Positions 26,868 to 36,043 of a stretch of DNA of 64,000 nucleotides are shown here, one piece after another (the first letter of the stretch is position 1; the number at the start of each line of letters is the position of its first letter). The notes beneath the pieces are model-generated. The model had not been told where the DNA came from. It saw only the letters and a program-made list of their open reading frames with translations, and made no database searches. This stretch comes from Clostridioides difficile (lineage in GTDB: Bacteria > Bacillota > Clostridia > Peptostreptococcales > Peptostreptococcaceae). The position numbers were made by a program, and so were the translations under genes. The stretch is from contig JABBZI010000010.1 of the NCBI GenBank assembly GCA_012955965.1, forward strand, positions 1 through 64,000, written 5' to 3'.

Positions 26868-28757
26868 ATGATAACTAAGAAACATGCAGTAATAGTAAAA
26901 AGTTTAAGCAATAAAGACGGATATATGACATCAAATGAACTAGCTATCAAATTGGATGTGTCTACAAAAACTATTAAAAGATATATAGCAGATTTAAATA
27001 GTATTTTAAGCAAGTATGATTTGGTAATAGCTTCTTCGAGAGGTATAGGATATAAGCTAAGTGGCTCTAAAAGTAATATAGCAAGAGCTGTTAAAGAAGC
27101 AAATAAATATATTGATGGTTTTTTAGATGATTCTGAAGAATCAAGAATGTCAAATATAATATGTATGCTTATTAATAGAAATTATATGAGCATAGAAGCA
27201 ATGGCAGAAGAATTAAATCTAAGTATAGCTGCTATAAACAAATTGTCCAGTAAGCTTAAAAGAAAACTTGAAAAGTATGACTTAGTTATAAAATCTAAAC
27301 CTTACTATGGAAGCTATATACATGGTGAAGAAATCAATATAAGACAATTGATTACTGACTATGCAATAAAACTGGATGAAAAAAGTAAAATCAAGGTGCT
27401 TTTAGATGACATCAGTGAAAACGATATACACTGTATAGAAAATATTTTAGAAAAACATTTAAGAGAGAAAGATACAATAATTTCAGATAAAGATTTTAAT
27501 CTTTTGCTTTCAAAGATAATTGTTTCTGTATTTAGAAGTAAGAGAGGTCATAGTAACAATATAAATCTAATAGATACAAACTATAGATTTCATAATTACT
27601 CTTTTATAGAAAGTTTGATGAAAGAAATATCTGACAAGATTGGATTTAAACTTATTGAAGATGAAGTGATTTACATTTCAAATTACTCTGGTGTAATCGC
27701 ATATAAAGGTACACAAGGAAGAAAAAATACAAGTGAAATTGAGGAACGAATAAATAATGTTATAAATAGTGCGCTTCAAGATATATTGCTTATTTCAGGA
27801 AGTGATTATACAAAAGATGAAGAATTTATGGTTGCAATATCTGACCATATAAAGAGATTTTTAAATAGAGCTAAAGCTAATATAAAATCTAATAATCCTC
27901 TACTTCATCAGATAAAAGAAAAGTTCCCAATAGCTTTTAATCTAGCTGTGTTTTTATCAAACAAACTAGAAACTGAGTTTAATTTAAAACTTGATGAAGA
28001 TGAACTTGGATATATAGCTATTCACTTTGCTGCTTCAAATGAAAGAATGAAGAAAAATACTAGTAAGAAAATTTGTATAGTTTGTCATTATGGTATAGGA
28101 ACAGGTCAACTTATTTCTGAAAAATTAAAACAGAATATAAGTGATTTAAATGTTGTAGGTGTTTATCCAGTTAGATATCTTGATATGGCTATAAGCCAAG
28201 ATGTTGATTTAATAGTGTCTACTGTTGAATTAAAAGGCTATGAAAAACCTGTCTTGTATATCGAGAATATATTTGATGATAGCTTGATTGAAAACGTAAA
28301 CAAAGCATTTTATGAAAAAGAAGAAAGAAGAAAAATAATAAGTAATATGTTTGATGAAAAAGCTTTTTTTAGTATAAAGGCGAGTACAAAAGAAGAAGTC
28401 ATACTTTCTCTTTCAAACAAATTAAAAGAAAGAGATTTCATAGAAGAAAGCTCAATAGAAAGCATAATAGATAGAGAAAATATTTCATCAACTGAAATAG
28501 GGAATCTAGTAGCAATACCTCACACAATCGTGAAGGGAGATAAAAAATCTATAATAGGAGTTGGGATACTTGAAAATCCAATAGTTTGGGATAAACAAGA
28601 GGTTCAGCTAGTATTTATGGTATTTTTTAATACTAAAGAAAAACATAATTTTTCAATATTTAAATACCTTTATAATTTTATAAAAGATGAAGGTGGAGTA
28701 AGAGGAATTATTAAAATATGTGACTTTAATAAATTAATGGCACTGATAGGTAATTAA
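26868..28757 (+). CDS. PRD-containing PTS transcriptional regulator (MtlR/LicR type)
   Basis: 629-aa activator. Order of domains: N-terminal HTH (SNELAIKLDVSTKTIKRYI), a second winged helix (about 95-145), two PTS regulation domains with conserved histidines (regions near 170-270 and 285-395, the latter ending LGYIAIHFAAS), a EIIB-like domain with cysteine in ICIVCHYGIGTGQL, and a C-terminal EIIA domain with active-site histidine in AIPHTIV. Phosphorylation by PTS proteins would couple its activity to sugar uptake. It heads the EIIA-EIIB-EIIC operon, 14 bp before the EIIA gene. Confidence 0.92.
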   Translation: MITKKHAVIVKSLSNKDGYMTSNELAIKLDVSTKTIKRYIADLNSILSKYDLVIASSRGIGYKLSGSKSNIARAVKEANKYIDGFLDDSEESRMSNIICMLINRNYMSIEAMAEELNLSIAAINKLSSKLKRKLEKYDLVIKSKPYYGSYIHGEEINIRQLITDYAIKLDEKSKIKVLLDDISENDIHCIENILEKHLREKDTIISDKDFNLLLSKIIVSVFRSKRGHSNNINLIDTNYRFHNYSFIESLMKEISDKIGFKLIEDEVIYISNYSGVIAYKGTQGRKNTSEIEERINNVINSALQDILLISGSDYTKDEEFMVAISDHIKRFLNRAKANIKSNNPLLHQIKEKFPIAFNLAVFLSNKLETEFNLKLDEDELGYIAIHFAASNERMKKNTSKKICIVCHYGIGTGQLISEKLKQNISDLNVVGVYPVRYLDMAISQDVDLIVSTVELKGYEKPVLYIENIFDDSLIENVNKAFYEKEERRKIISNMFDEKAFFSIKASTKEEVILSLSNKLKERDFIEESSIESIIDRENISSTEIGNLVAIPHTIVKGDKKSIIGVGILENPIVWDKQEVQLVFMVFFNTKEKHNFSIFKYLYNFIKDEGGVRGIIKICDFNKLMALIGN

Positions 28758-28771
28758 GGAGGAAATTAATA

Positions 28772-29227
28772 ATGGAAACAAACATATTTAACACAGAATA
28801 TGTATTTTTAAATGTTGATACTAAGTCTAAGGTTGAGGTTTTAAACTTTATAGCAAAAAAAGCTAAAGAATTAAGCTTAACAGATAACGAAAATTTAGTA
28901 TATGAAGGATTAATGGCTAGAGAAGAACAATTTACTACAAATTTAGGTGAATCTATCGCAATACCTCATACTAAAAATGATGCAATTGAAAATCCAGCAG
29001 TAGTAGTATTGAAATTTGCTAATGATGTTGTTTGGAATGAAGGTGAAGATAAGGTTAAATTGGCAATAAGCTTACTTATGCCAGGAAAAAGTAAAGAAAA
29101 TATTCATCTTAAATTATTATCATCTCTTTCAAGAAAATTAATAAACAAAGATTTTAAAGATTCTCTTTTAAAGAGTGATAATGTTGAAGAAATATCTAAA
29201 TTAATAAGTGAAGCTTTAGGTTTATAG
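28772..29227 (+). CDS. PTS EIIA component, fructose/mannitol family
   Basis: 151-aa phosphocarrier. The phosphorylated histidine is H66 in GESIAIPHTKND, a standard EIIA-Fru signature. It accepts phosphate from HPr and passes it to EIIB. AAGGAGG precedes the ATG, and the gene lies between the regulator and the EIIB gene. Its motif closely parallels the EIIA domain at the end of the upstream regulator (NLVAIPHTIV), so the operon encodes two EIIA modules, one for transport and one for regulation. Confidence 0.94.
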   Translation: METNIFNTEYVFLNVDTKSKVEVLNFIAKKAKELSLTDNENLVYEGLMAREEQFTTNLGESIAIPHTKNDAIENPAVVVLKFANDVVWNEGEDKVKLAISLLMPGKSKENIHLKLLSSLSRKLINKDFKDSLLKSDNVEEISKLISEALGL

Positions 29228-29285
29228 TTAAACGCTAAGGCTAAAATAAAACAAATAATTAATTAAAAAATAGGAGGAATTTAAC

Positions 29286-29603
29286 ATGAATAAAAAATTA
29301 GTAGCATTATGTGCTTGTCCAATGGGACTAGCTCACACTTTTATGGCAGCAGAGGCAATAGAGCAAGCTGCAAAGGCATTAGGTTATGAAGCAAAAGTTG
29401 AAACTCAAGGTGCAGATGGTGTACAAAATGAGTTGACAAGAGATGATATATTAGGAGCAACTATGATAATACATGCAGTAGCAATAACTCCAGAAGGCAT
29501 GGAAAGATTTGATGGTTGTGAAGTATATGAAGTTGAATTACAAGAAGCTATAAAAAATGCAGAAGGCGTTATAAAAGAAATAGAAGAAGACTTAGGAATA
29601 TAA
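29286..29603 (+). CDS. PTS EIIB component, fructose family
   Basis: 105-aa domain with the phosphocysteine motif ALCACPMGLAHTFMAAEAIE, in which C11 before Pro is the phospho-acceptor. It transfers phosphate from EIIA to the sugar bound by EIIC. TAGGAGG precedes the ATG, and the EIIC gene begins 24 bp downstream. The fructose-family label is by sequence family; actual sugars of this family include fructose, mannose and mannosylglycerate. Confidence 0.94.
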   Translation: MNKKLVALCACPMGLAHTFMAAEAIEQAAKALGYEAKVETQGADGVQNELTRDDILGATMIIHAVAITPEGMERFDGCEVYEVELQEAIKNAEGVIKEIEEDLGI

Positions 29604-29627
29604 TAAATTTATTGTGGAGGAAATCGA

Positions 29628-30890
29628 ATGGCAATTAAGAAAAAAGTTATAAACACTTCAGGTGCTTCTACAACAGGAGGAAATAATGTAGGAAAACCTA
29701 CTCCATCTAATCCAACTCAATCAAAGGGAAATGGAAAGTGGAAGGAAATAAGTAAACATATAATGACAGGTATATCATATATGATACCAGTTTTAGTAAT
29801 GGGTGGACTTATAGGAGCTTTATCTCAATTAATACCATATGCCATATTAGGACTTGACCCATCTGTAGGTATAGTTGATGCTATGAATTCAGGTGATTTT
29901 ACAGGGTTTAAACTTACTCTTTTAAATATGGCACAACTAATGTCAAATTTCGGATTTACTTTGTTTGGATTTGCGATACCACTATTTGCAGCATTTTGTG
30001 CAAACTCTATAGGTGGAAAAACAGCTTTAATTGCAGGTTTTATAGGTGGATATATAGCTAATAAGCCTGTAGGTGTACCACAATTTGTGGATGGTCAATG
30101 GACTGAAGTTGTTCCAGTTGCATCAGGATTTTTAGGGGCAATATTAATAGCATTTATAATAGGATATTTTGTAAAATGGTTAAATAAATCTATCAAAGTT
30201 TCTCATAACTTGTTAGCTTTTAAAACAACATTTTTAATACCACTAATAGCGTCATTAACTTGTATGATATTAATGATATTTATAATAACTCCATTTGGTG
30301 GGTTAATTAATGAAAGTATGAAAAACTTCTTAACAGCAGCAGGAGCAGCTGGAGAATATGTATATGCAACAGCTTTAGCAGCAGCTACAGCATTTGACTT
30401 AGGTGGACCAATAAATAAAGCAGCAGGATTCGTTGCACTTGGTTTAACTACAGAGAACGTACTACCAATAACAGCAAGAACAATAGCTATAGTTGTTCCT
30501 CCAATTGGATTAGGATTAACAACTTTATTGGATAAAAGATTAGTAGGAAGAAGAGTATATGATAGACAATTCTATCAAGCAGGAAAGACTTCTATATTCC
30601 TGTCATTTATGGGTATATCTGAGGGAGCAATACCATTTGCACTTGAAAGACCAGGATTTGTTATACCTTTAAATATAGTGGGAAGTGTAATAGGAGCTAT
30701 TACAGGTATAGTTCTAGGAGCTATCCAATGGTTCCCAGAGTCAGCTATATGGGCATGGCCTTTAGTTGACAATTTATTTGGCTATATAATAGGTATAGCA
30801 GTTGGTGCTATATTCATAGCAGTAGGAAATATATTCTATAGAAATAAATTAATAAAAGAGGGTAAACTTGTTGTGGATTATATAGACTAA
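29628..30890 (+). CDS. PTS EIIC permease, fructose family
   Basis: 420-aa sugar permease with about nine to ten transmembrane helices. It carries a Ser/Thr/Gly/Asn-rich N-terminal segment of about 40 residues, possibly a leftover linker of a fused EIIB-EIIC ancestor. Membrane part includes SYMIPVLVMGGLIGAL, AFDLGGPINKAAG and GISEGAIPFALERP, the last being the conserved fructose-EIIC glutamate motif. GTGGAGG precedes the ATG. It is the last PTS gene and is followed by a 13-bp hairpin. Confidence 0.94.
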   Translation: MAIKKKVINTSGASTTGGNNVGKPTPSNPTQSKGNGKWKEISKHIMTGISYMIPVLVMGGLIGALSQLIPYAILGLDPSVGIVDAMNSGDFTGFKLTLLNMAQLMSNFGFTLFGFAIPLFAAFCANSIGGKTALIAGFIGGYIANKPVGVPQFVDGQWTEVVPVASGFLGAILIAFIIGYFVKWLNKSIKVSHNLLAFKTTFLIPLIASLTCMILMIFIITPFGGLINESMKNFLTAAGAAGEYVYATALAAATAFDLGGPINKAAGFVALGLTTENVLPITARTIAIVVPPIGLGLTTLLDKRLVGRRVYDRQFYQAGKTSIFLSFMGISEGAIPFALERPGFVIPLNIVGSVIGAITGIVLGAIQWFPESAIWAWPLVDNLFGYIIGIAVGAIFIAVGNIFYRNKLIKEGKLVVDYID

Positions 30891-30916
30891 CATTTAAGTT
30901 TATTTATGATAATTTT

Positions 30917-30951
30917 GGCTGGTAATATTGTTTTAATTAATATTACCAGCC
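30917..30951 (+). terminator. Terminator-like hairpin after the PTS operon
   Basis: GGCTGGTAATATT pairs perfectly with AATATTACCAGCC (13 bp), but only TTACCTATAT follows, so termination may be partial and allow read-through into the two downstream genes. Confidence 0.65.
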
Positions 30952-30988
30952 TTACCTATATATTAATTAAAGGTGGTGGATAAAAAAT

Positions 30989-32053
30989 ATGAGTAAAATA
31001 GAAAAGATAAGAAAGTATCTAGAAGAATATGATGTAGATGGGATTCTTATTAATAGTTCTACCAACAAATTTTATATTGGCAATCTATTTAGTTCATCAG
31101 GTTATGTTTTTATAACTAAAAGAGAACAATATATAATAGTAGATTTTAGATACTTTGAAGAAATCAAAAGAAAATCTAATTTATTTGATGTAATCTTAAT
31201 GGATAAAAACAGAACATATTTTGACATAGTTAATGATATTTGTAAAAATCAAAATATAAAAGAAATTGGATTTGAAGGAAGCGAAGTATCTTTTGATTCA
31301 TATAAGAATATGAGTAAAAGGTTGAATGCAACTTTAAAATCAGTTGATTTATCTACTTTAAGAAAAGAAAAAGATGAAGATGAAATAAAATATATCAAAA
31401 AAGCTTGCGAAATAGTAGATGCTACATTTTATCATATAATTGATTTTATAAAAGTTGGTATGACTGAAAAGCAAGTTGAAAATGAAATTGTTAGATTTAT
31501 AAAAGAGTTGGGTGGTCAAAAAGAGTCTTTTGATACTATAGTAGCATCTGGATTGAGAGGAGCTTTGCCTCATGGAAAAGCCAGTGAAAAAATTATAGAG
31601 TATGGAGACTTTGTTACTTTTGATTTTGGTGCTAAATACAATAATTATTGTTCAGATATTACTAGAACTATTTGTATGGGTACTGTAAATAAAGAGTTAG
31701 AAGAAATATATAATGTAGTAAAAGAAGCTAATGAAGAGTGTATAAGGGTTTTAAAACCAGGTATGACTACTGGTGAGATAGATAAAGTTGCAAGAGATAT
31801 AATTGGTTCATATGGATATGCTGATAATTTTGGGCATAATTTAGGTCATGGTGTAGGTATTATGGTTCATGAATATCCTGCATTAGCTCCTGAATCAAAA
31901 GAAGTATTAAAAGAAGGTATGATTGTAACTATAGAGCCAGGTATATATATACCAAATCTTGGGGGAGTAAGAATAGAAGATGATGTTCTTATAACACAAG
32001 ATGGGAGTATGAGGTTGACTACATCTACTAAAGATTTAATAGTCATATGCTAA
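30989..32053 (+). CDS. M24 family Xaa-Pro peptidase
   Basis: 354-aa cytosolic metallopeptidase. It has a creatinase-like N-terminal domain (residues 1-120) and a pita-bread catalytic domain with all five metal ligands: DFGAKYNNYCSD (two Asp), GHNLGHGVGIMVHE (His), TIEPGIYIP (Glu) and VRIEDDVLI (Glu). Length and layout match PepQ/PapA-type prolidases that cut X-Pro bonds. GGTGGTGG precedes the ATG. The MalY/PatB gene follows in the same direction. Confidence 0.92.
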   Translation: MSKIEKIRKYLEEYDVDGILINSSTNKFYIGNLFSSSGYVFITKREQYIIVDFRYFEEIKRKSNLFDVILMDKNRTYFDIVNDICKNQNIKEIGFEGSEVSFDSYKNMSKRLNATLKSVDLSTLRKEKDEDEIKYIKKACEIVDATFYHIIDFIKVGMTEKQVENEIVRFIKELGGQKESFDTIVASGLRGALPHGKASEKIIEYGDFVTFDFGAKYNNYCSDITRTICMGTVNKELEEIYNVVKEANEECIRVLKPGMTTGEIDKVARDIIGSYGYADNFGHNLGHGVGIMVHEYPALAPESKEVLKEGMIVTIEPGIYIPNLGGVRIEDDVLITQDGSMRLTTSTKDLIVIC

Positions 32054-32115
32054 AAATGAATTAGATAAATATTTTATAATAAGTAAGATAATTAGAAAAG
32101 AAGAGGTAAATTTAA

Positions 32116-33294
32116 ATGTATAATTTTGATGATAGACCAGATAGAGTAAGTGAAAAGTGTAGAAAATGGGATTTAAATATCATAAGAGATAAGTTTGGAG
32201 ATATTAGAGAAGATTTTGTACCAATGTGGATTGCTGATATGGATTTTAAAATACCAACAGAAATAGAAAATAAATTTATTGAAGTTGTAAAAAGAGGTGT
32301 ATTTGGATATACATACTGTTATAATGAATTTTATGATTCAGTTATCAGATGGCAAAATGATATGCATAAGGTGAAGGTAGAAAGAGAATGGATTACATTG
32401 ACTTATGGAACTGTGTCAACACTTCACTATGTAGTACAAGCTTTTTGTCAAAGGGGAGATAGTATAATATTAAATACACCAGTTTATGACCCTTTTGAAT
32501 CATCAGCCAAAAAGCAAGGTGTAAATATAGTTTGTAATACATTAGATATTATAAATGATAGATATTATATAAATTTTGATAGATTAGAATCTCAAATTAA
32601 AGAAAATAAACCTAAGTTAATGATGTTTTGTACACCGCACAATCCATCTGGAAGAATATGGTCAATCGAGGAGATGGCAAAGGTAGCAACTATATGTAAA
32701 GAAAATAATGTTATTTTGGTTGCAGATGAGGTACATGCAGAGCATATTCATTATGGTGAATTTAACTCAATACTTAAAATTGAAAAAGAGCTTTTAGAAA
32801 ATGTTATTCTATTGACATCACCAAATAAAGGATTTAATCTTGGAGGATTAAAGACTTCTTACTCAATTGTTATAAATAAGGATATAAGAGAGATATTTAG
32901 AGATAAACTAAAACAAAACTCGATAACTTCTCCAAATGTGTTTGGAATTATAGGATTGATAACTGCTTATAATGAATGTCGTAAGTGGTTGAGTGGTGTA
33001 AATGAATATATAAAATCAAATTATGAGCTTTTAGAAGATTGGGTAGAAAAATATGATAATATAAAATTGATGAAGATGGAGTCATCTTATTTGGCTTGGA
33101 TGGATATAAGTGGGCTAGGAATAAGTGCGAGTGAATTTACTGATAAACTGGCTATTGATACAGGAGTATTATTGGAGGATGGAAGCCATTTTGTAAAAGA
33201 TGGTGAGAATTATGTTAGAATAAACTTAGGAACTCAAAAAGAAAATGTGGTTGAAGCTTTAAATAGGATGGAGTCATTTTTAAAGTCTTTATAA
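32116..33294 (+). CDS. MalY/PatB family PLP C-S lyase/aminotransferase
   Basis: 392-aa fold-type I PLP enzyme. Family hallmarks: N-terminal FVPMWIADMDFKIP, CTPHNPSGRIWS, VADEVHAEHIHYGEF (Asp to the PLP ring) and the PLP lysine in TSPNKGFNLGGLK. Relatives (PatB, MetC-like, MalY) release thiols, ammonia and pyruvate from cystathionine or cysteine conjugates. With the neighbouring dipeptidase and proline peptidase it suggests peptide and amino acid breakdown, but no specific pathway is proven. Confidence 0.9.
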   Translation: MYNFDDRPDRVSEKCRKWDLNIIRDKFGDIREDFVPMWIADMDFKIPTEIENKFIEVVKRGVFGYTYCYNEFYDSVIRWQNDMHKVKVEREWITLTYGTVSTLHYVVQAFCQRGDSIILNTPVYDPFESSAKKQGVNIVCNTLDIINDRYYINFDRLESQIKENKPKLMMFCTPHNPSGRIWSIEEMAKVATICKENNVILVADEVHAEHIHYGEFNSILKIEKELLENVILLTSPNKGFNLGGLKTSYSIVINKDIREIFRDKLKQNSITSPNVFGIIGLITAYNECRKWLSGVNEYIKSNYELLEDWVEKYDNIKLMKMESSYLAWMDISGLGISASEFTDKLAIDTGVLLEDGSHFVKDGENYVRINLGTQKENVVEALNRMESFLKSL

Positions 33295-33435
33295 AATAAT
33301 TCTAAAAAACAAGATAAGTAAGTTTTGTTTTAATAATTATAATATTATCTGAGTGGTTATGTATTTGAAAATATGATAAAGAAAATTTTATAGAGTAAAA
33401 TATAAATTGTTTGTAATAATTAATAGAATGTTATG

Positions 33436-33470
33436 AAAAGCACCTTTAATATAATAAGGTGCTTTTTTTT
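33436..33470 (+). terminator. Terminator downstream of the MalY/PatB gene
   Basis: AAAAGCACCTT pairs with AAGGTGCTTTT around a short loop and is followed by further T residues (33463-33470). The rest of 33295-33590 holds no recognisable feature. Confidence 0.9.
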
Positions 33471-33590
33471 ATTGTTATTAAAGTCTTAAATTTTATCTTT
33501 GTCAGTATAATTTATTTATTATAATATAGTTTATATAGATTTGTTTTAGATAAGTATATACTCATGGCAAGTATTTAGAGCATGAGTTTA

Positions 33591-34646
33591 CTATTTATTT
33601 AGTTCTTCAATAGAAAAAGCCTTGTCAGTAAGCTTGAAATTACCTTTTATACCATTAGTTAAGTATACTTTTTTATCCTTAGTTATGAATATAGCATCTA
33701 CATTATTAATACTATTAATTAAATTCATACCTTTTTCAAGTCCAAGTCCAAATGTAGAAGTGGATAAAGCATCACAATTAATAGATTTATCAGATATTAT
33801 TGTTACACTGCTTAAGCCATTTTCAAAAGGATAACCTGTAAATGGATTTAGCATGTGATGATATATTTTGCCATCCTTTTCTATAAATCTTTCATAAATT
33901 CCAGATGTAACAACAGATTTGTTTGTGGTTTCTATATTTCCTATAGATTCTCCATTTTTACTAGTTGGGTCTTGAATACCGATTTTAAAAGGCTTATCAT
34001 TTTTCCCATTTTCTAAAGTAAATATATTGCCTCCTAAATTAACTAAACCTTTTTGTATACCTTCTGATTTTAGATAGGCAACAATTTTATCAGCAGCATA
34101 TCCTTTAGCTATTGCACCTAAATCAATTTTCATGTTTTCTTTGGTCAATTTTATAGATTTATTTTTTTCATCCAATACAATATTTTTATAATCAATTAGA
34201 GGCAAAAGCTCTTTTATTTCAGAATCACTTGGCACTTTGGCTTTATCTGTTCCAATTGCCCATAAGTTTGATACTGGACCAACTGTTATATCAAAATACC
34301 CACTTGATAGTTTAGAATATTGGATTGCCTCTTTTACAACGAAAAATGTATCATCTGAAACTTTGACAAAATTCTTTCCAGCGTTATCATTTATTTTAGA
34401 AACATCACTGCCTGGTATATGAGTGCTCATTTTATTATCAATATATCTTAAAATTGAATCACATTCATTTAAGATTTTATCACTTTTGGATTCTTTTATA
34501 TTAAATACAGTAACTTCGTTTACTGTACCAAGGTAATAGCTAGTTTTACTATATTTAGTATTCTGGCTTGAACTCCTAAAAAATGAAAATAAAATTAATG
34601 CTAAAATCAATATCACAAAAATAAATGTGATTTTTTTCTTATTCAT
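33591..34646 (-). CDS. apbE: FAD:protein FMN transferase (ApbE family)
   Basis: 351-aa extracytoplasmic enzyme with an N-terminal membrane anchor (residues about 5-23, no lipobox cysteine). ApbE transfers FMN from FAD onto Thr residues of flavoproteins such as Rnf/Nqr subunits. Motifs: YLGTVNEVTVF, IDLGAIAKGYAADKI, LVNLGGNIFTL and the Mg-binding HHMLNPFTGYPFENG and NCDALSTSTFGLG. The usual HxxDPxTG aspartate is asparagine here (MLNPFTG). The gene diverges from a NusG-II gene across a long palindrome. Confidence 0.92.
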   Translation of the reverse strand: MNKKKITFIFVILILALILFSFFRSSSQNTKYSKTSYYLGTVNEVTVFNIKESKSDKILNECDSILRYIDNKMSTHIPGSDVSKINDNAGKNFVKVSDDTFFVVKEAIQYSKLSSGYFDITVGPVSNLWAIGTDKAKVPSDSEIKELLPLIDYKNIVLDEKNKSIKLTKENMKIDLGAIAKGYAADKIVAYLKSEGIQKGLVNLGGNIFTLENGKNDKPFKIGIQDPTSKNGESIGNIETTNKSVVTSGIYERFIEKDGKIYHHMLNPFTGYPFENGLSSVTIISDKSINCDALSTSTFGLGLEKGMNLINSINNVDAIFITKDKKVYLTNGIKGNFKLTDKAFSIEELNK

Positions 34647-34653
34647 GGTATAT

Positions 34654-34706
34654 TCCTCCTATGAAATTGTGTTATTATTTTATTATAACATAATTTCATA
34701 GGAGGA
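34654..34706. repeat. 22-bp-arm palindrome holding both Shine-Dalgarno sites of divergent genes
   Basis: Arm 1 (34654-34675) and arm 2 (34685-34706) are inverted complements over 22 positions with one G-T pair, separated by nine A/T bases. The outer ends are TCCTCC and GGAGGA, which are the ribosome sites of apbE (minus) and the NusG-II gene (plus). The whole intergenic region is only 66 bp, so operator, promoter or mRNA-hairpin roles would overlap. Confidence 0.9.
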
Positions 34707-34712
34707 CAAAAA

Positions 34713-35084
34713 ATGAAGAAAAAAGACATTCTTCTTATTTTAGGCATTTTGGTTGTTATTATAGCATGTTATGGGATAATAAATATTATAAATTCTAAAA
34801 ATGCTAGGAATATTGAGATTTATGTAGATAATAAATTGTATAAAACTGTTCCAATAGATGCCAAAGAAGAATTTAAAATAGAAAATAGAGGGGGGTATAA
34901 TGTAGTCAAGATTCATGATAAAGGAGTAGAAATAGTAGATGCTTCGTGTCCTGACAAGGTTTGTGTACATACTGGTTTTATAAATAAGCCAAGTCAAAGT
35001 ATAGTTTGTATACCTAATAGAGTTAGCATAAAAATAAATACAAATGAAAAGGATGATAATCAAGAAGATATAATTTCTAAATAA
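34713..35084 (+). CDS. NusG domain II-containing membrane-anchored protein
   Basis: 123-aa protein with one N-terminal transmembrane helix (about residues 6-24) and an extracytoplasmic NusG-II domain ending in the characteristic CPDKVCVHTGFI, which contains two cysteines. Despite the name this domain family is unrelated in role to transcription factor NusG. Such genes are commonly found next to apbE in Clostridia, as here where they diverge, which points to a shared extracytoplasmic flavin or redox role. No experimental function is known to me. Confidence 0.85.
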   Translation: MKKKDILLILGILVVIIACYGIINIINSKNARNIEIYVDNKLYKTVPIDAKEEFKIENRGGYNVVKIHDKGVEIVDASCPDKVCVHTGFINKPSQSIVCIPNRVSIKINTNEKDDNQEDIISK

Positions 35085-35120
35085 AATAATAAAAATAATT
35101 GAAAGGAATTGGTGATAAAT

Positions 35121-35795
35121 ATGGTTAACTTAGAAAATGATTGGAATGAATTATTGAAAGAAGAATTTGAAAAAGATTACTACTTAAATTTAAGAAAATT
35201 TCTTATAGAAGAATATAAAATACGTCAGATATTCCCCAATATGCATAATATATATGAAGCTTTGAAACATACTTCATATAAAGATACAAAAGTTTTGATA
35301 CTGGGACAAGACCCATATCATGGAGATAATCAAGCCCATGGTTTAGCTTTTTCAGTTCAACCACAAGTGAAAACTCCACCCTCTTTATTAAATATGTATA
35401 AAGAATTAAAAGAAGATTTAGGATGTTTTATACCTAACAATGGATATTTGATGCCTTGGGCAGACCAAGGAGTGTTACTTTTAAATACTGCTCTTACTGT
35501 AAGAGCTCATGAAGCTAATTCTCATAAGAATAAAGGATGGGAAATTTTCACTGATAGAGTAATATCTATTTTAAGCGAACGAGAAGACCCAGTTATTTTC
35601 GTATTATGGGGAAGTAATGCACGTAAAAAAGTAGAATTGATTGATACAAGTAAGCATTATATTTTAGAAGCACCTCATCCAAGTCCATTATCAGCAAGTA
35701 AAGGTTTTTTTGGATGTAAACACTTCTCTAAGATAAATGAAATTCTGAAAAAGTTAGGAAAAGAACCTATCAATTGGCAAATAGAAAATATATAA
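35121..35795 (+). CDS. ung: Uracil-DNA glycosylase, family 1
   Basis: 224-aa base-excision repair enzyme that removes uracil from DNA. The catalytic water-activating motif LGQDPYHG (D64) and the DNA-intercalation motif [13 protein letters not shown] are both intact, as are [10 protein letters not shown] and [10 protein letters not shown]. The ATG at 35121, preceded by GGTGAT, gives the usual N-terminus; upstream TTG and GTG codons are in frame but badly placed relative to AAAGGA. Followed by its own terminator at 35855-35909. Confidence 0.96.
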   Translation: MVNLENDWNELLKEEFEKDYYLNLRKFLIEEYKIRQIFPNMHNIYEALKHTSYKDTKVLILGQDPYHGDNQAHGLAFSVQPQVKTPPSLLNMYKELKEDLGCFIPNNGYLMPWADQGVLLLNTALTVRAHEANSHKNKGWEIFTDRVISILSEREDPVIFVLWGSNARKKVELIDTSKHYILEAPHPSPLSASKGFFGCKHFSKINEILKKLGKEPINWQIENI

Positions 35796-35854
35796 AATTA
35801 AAAGGTAACAAAATGATAACAAAACAACAATAAACAGTGACATTGTTGTAACTT

Positions 35855-35909
35855 ATAGAAATATGTTTAAATAGTTGAAAATACTATGTAAGCATATTTC
35901 TATTTTTTT
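35855..35909 (+). terminator. Terminator of ung
   Basis: ATAGAAATATG (35855-35865) pairs with CATATTTCTAT (35893-35903), followed by a run of T to 35909. The remaining upstream region of the next gene is AT-rich without recognisable motifs. Confidence 0.85.
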
Positions 35910-36043
35910 GTCAAGTTGACAACTCTTGAAAAAATAGTTACAATTTAGTTACACAAAAAACACAAACAAAAAAAGAAACTAACAAAGCAGAATTTTATGA
36001 AGCAAAATATATAGTATAAAAAATTTGAGGGAGGAAAGTTTAT

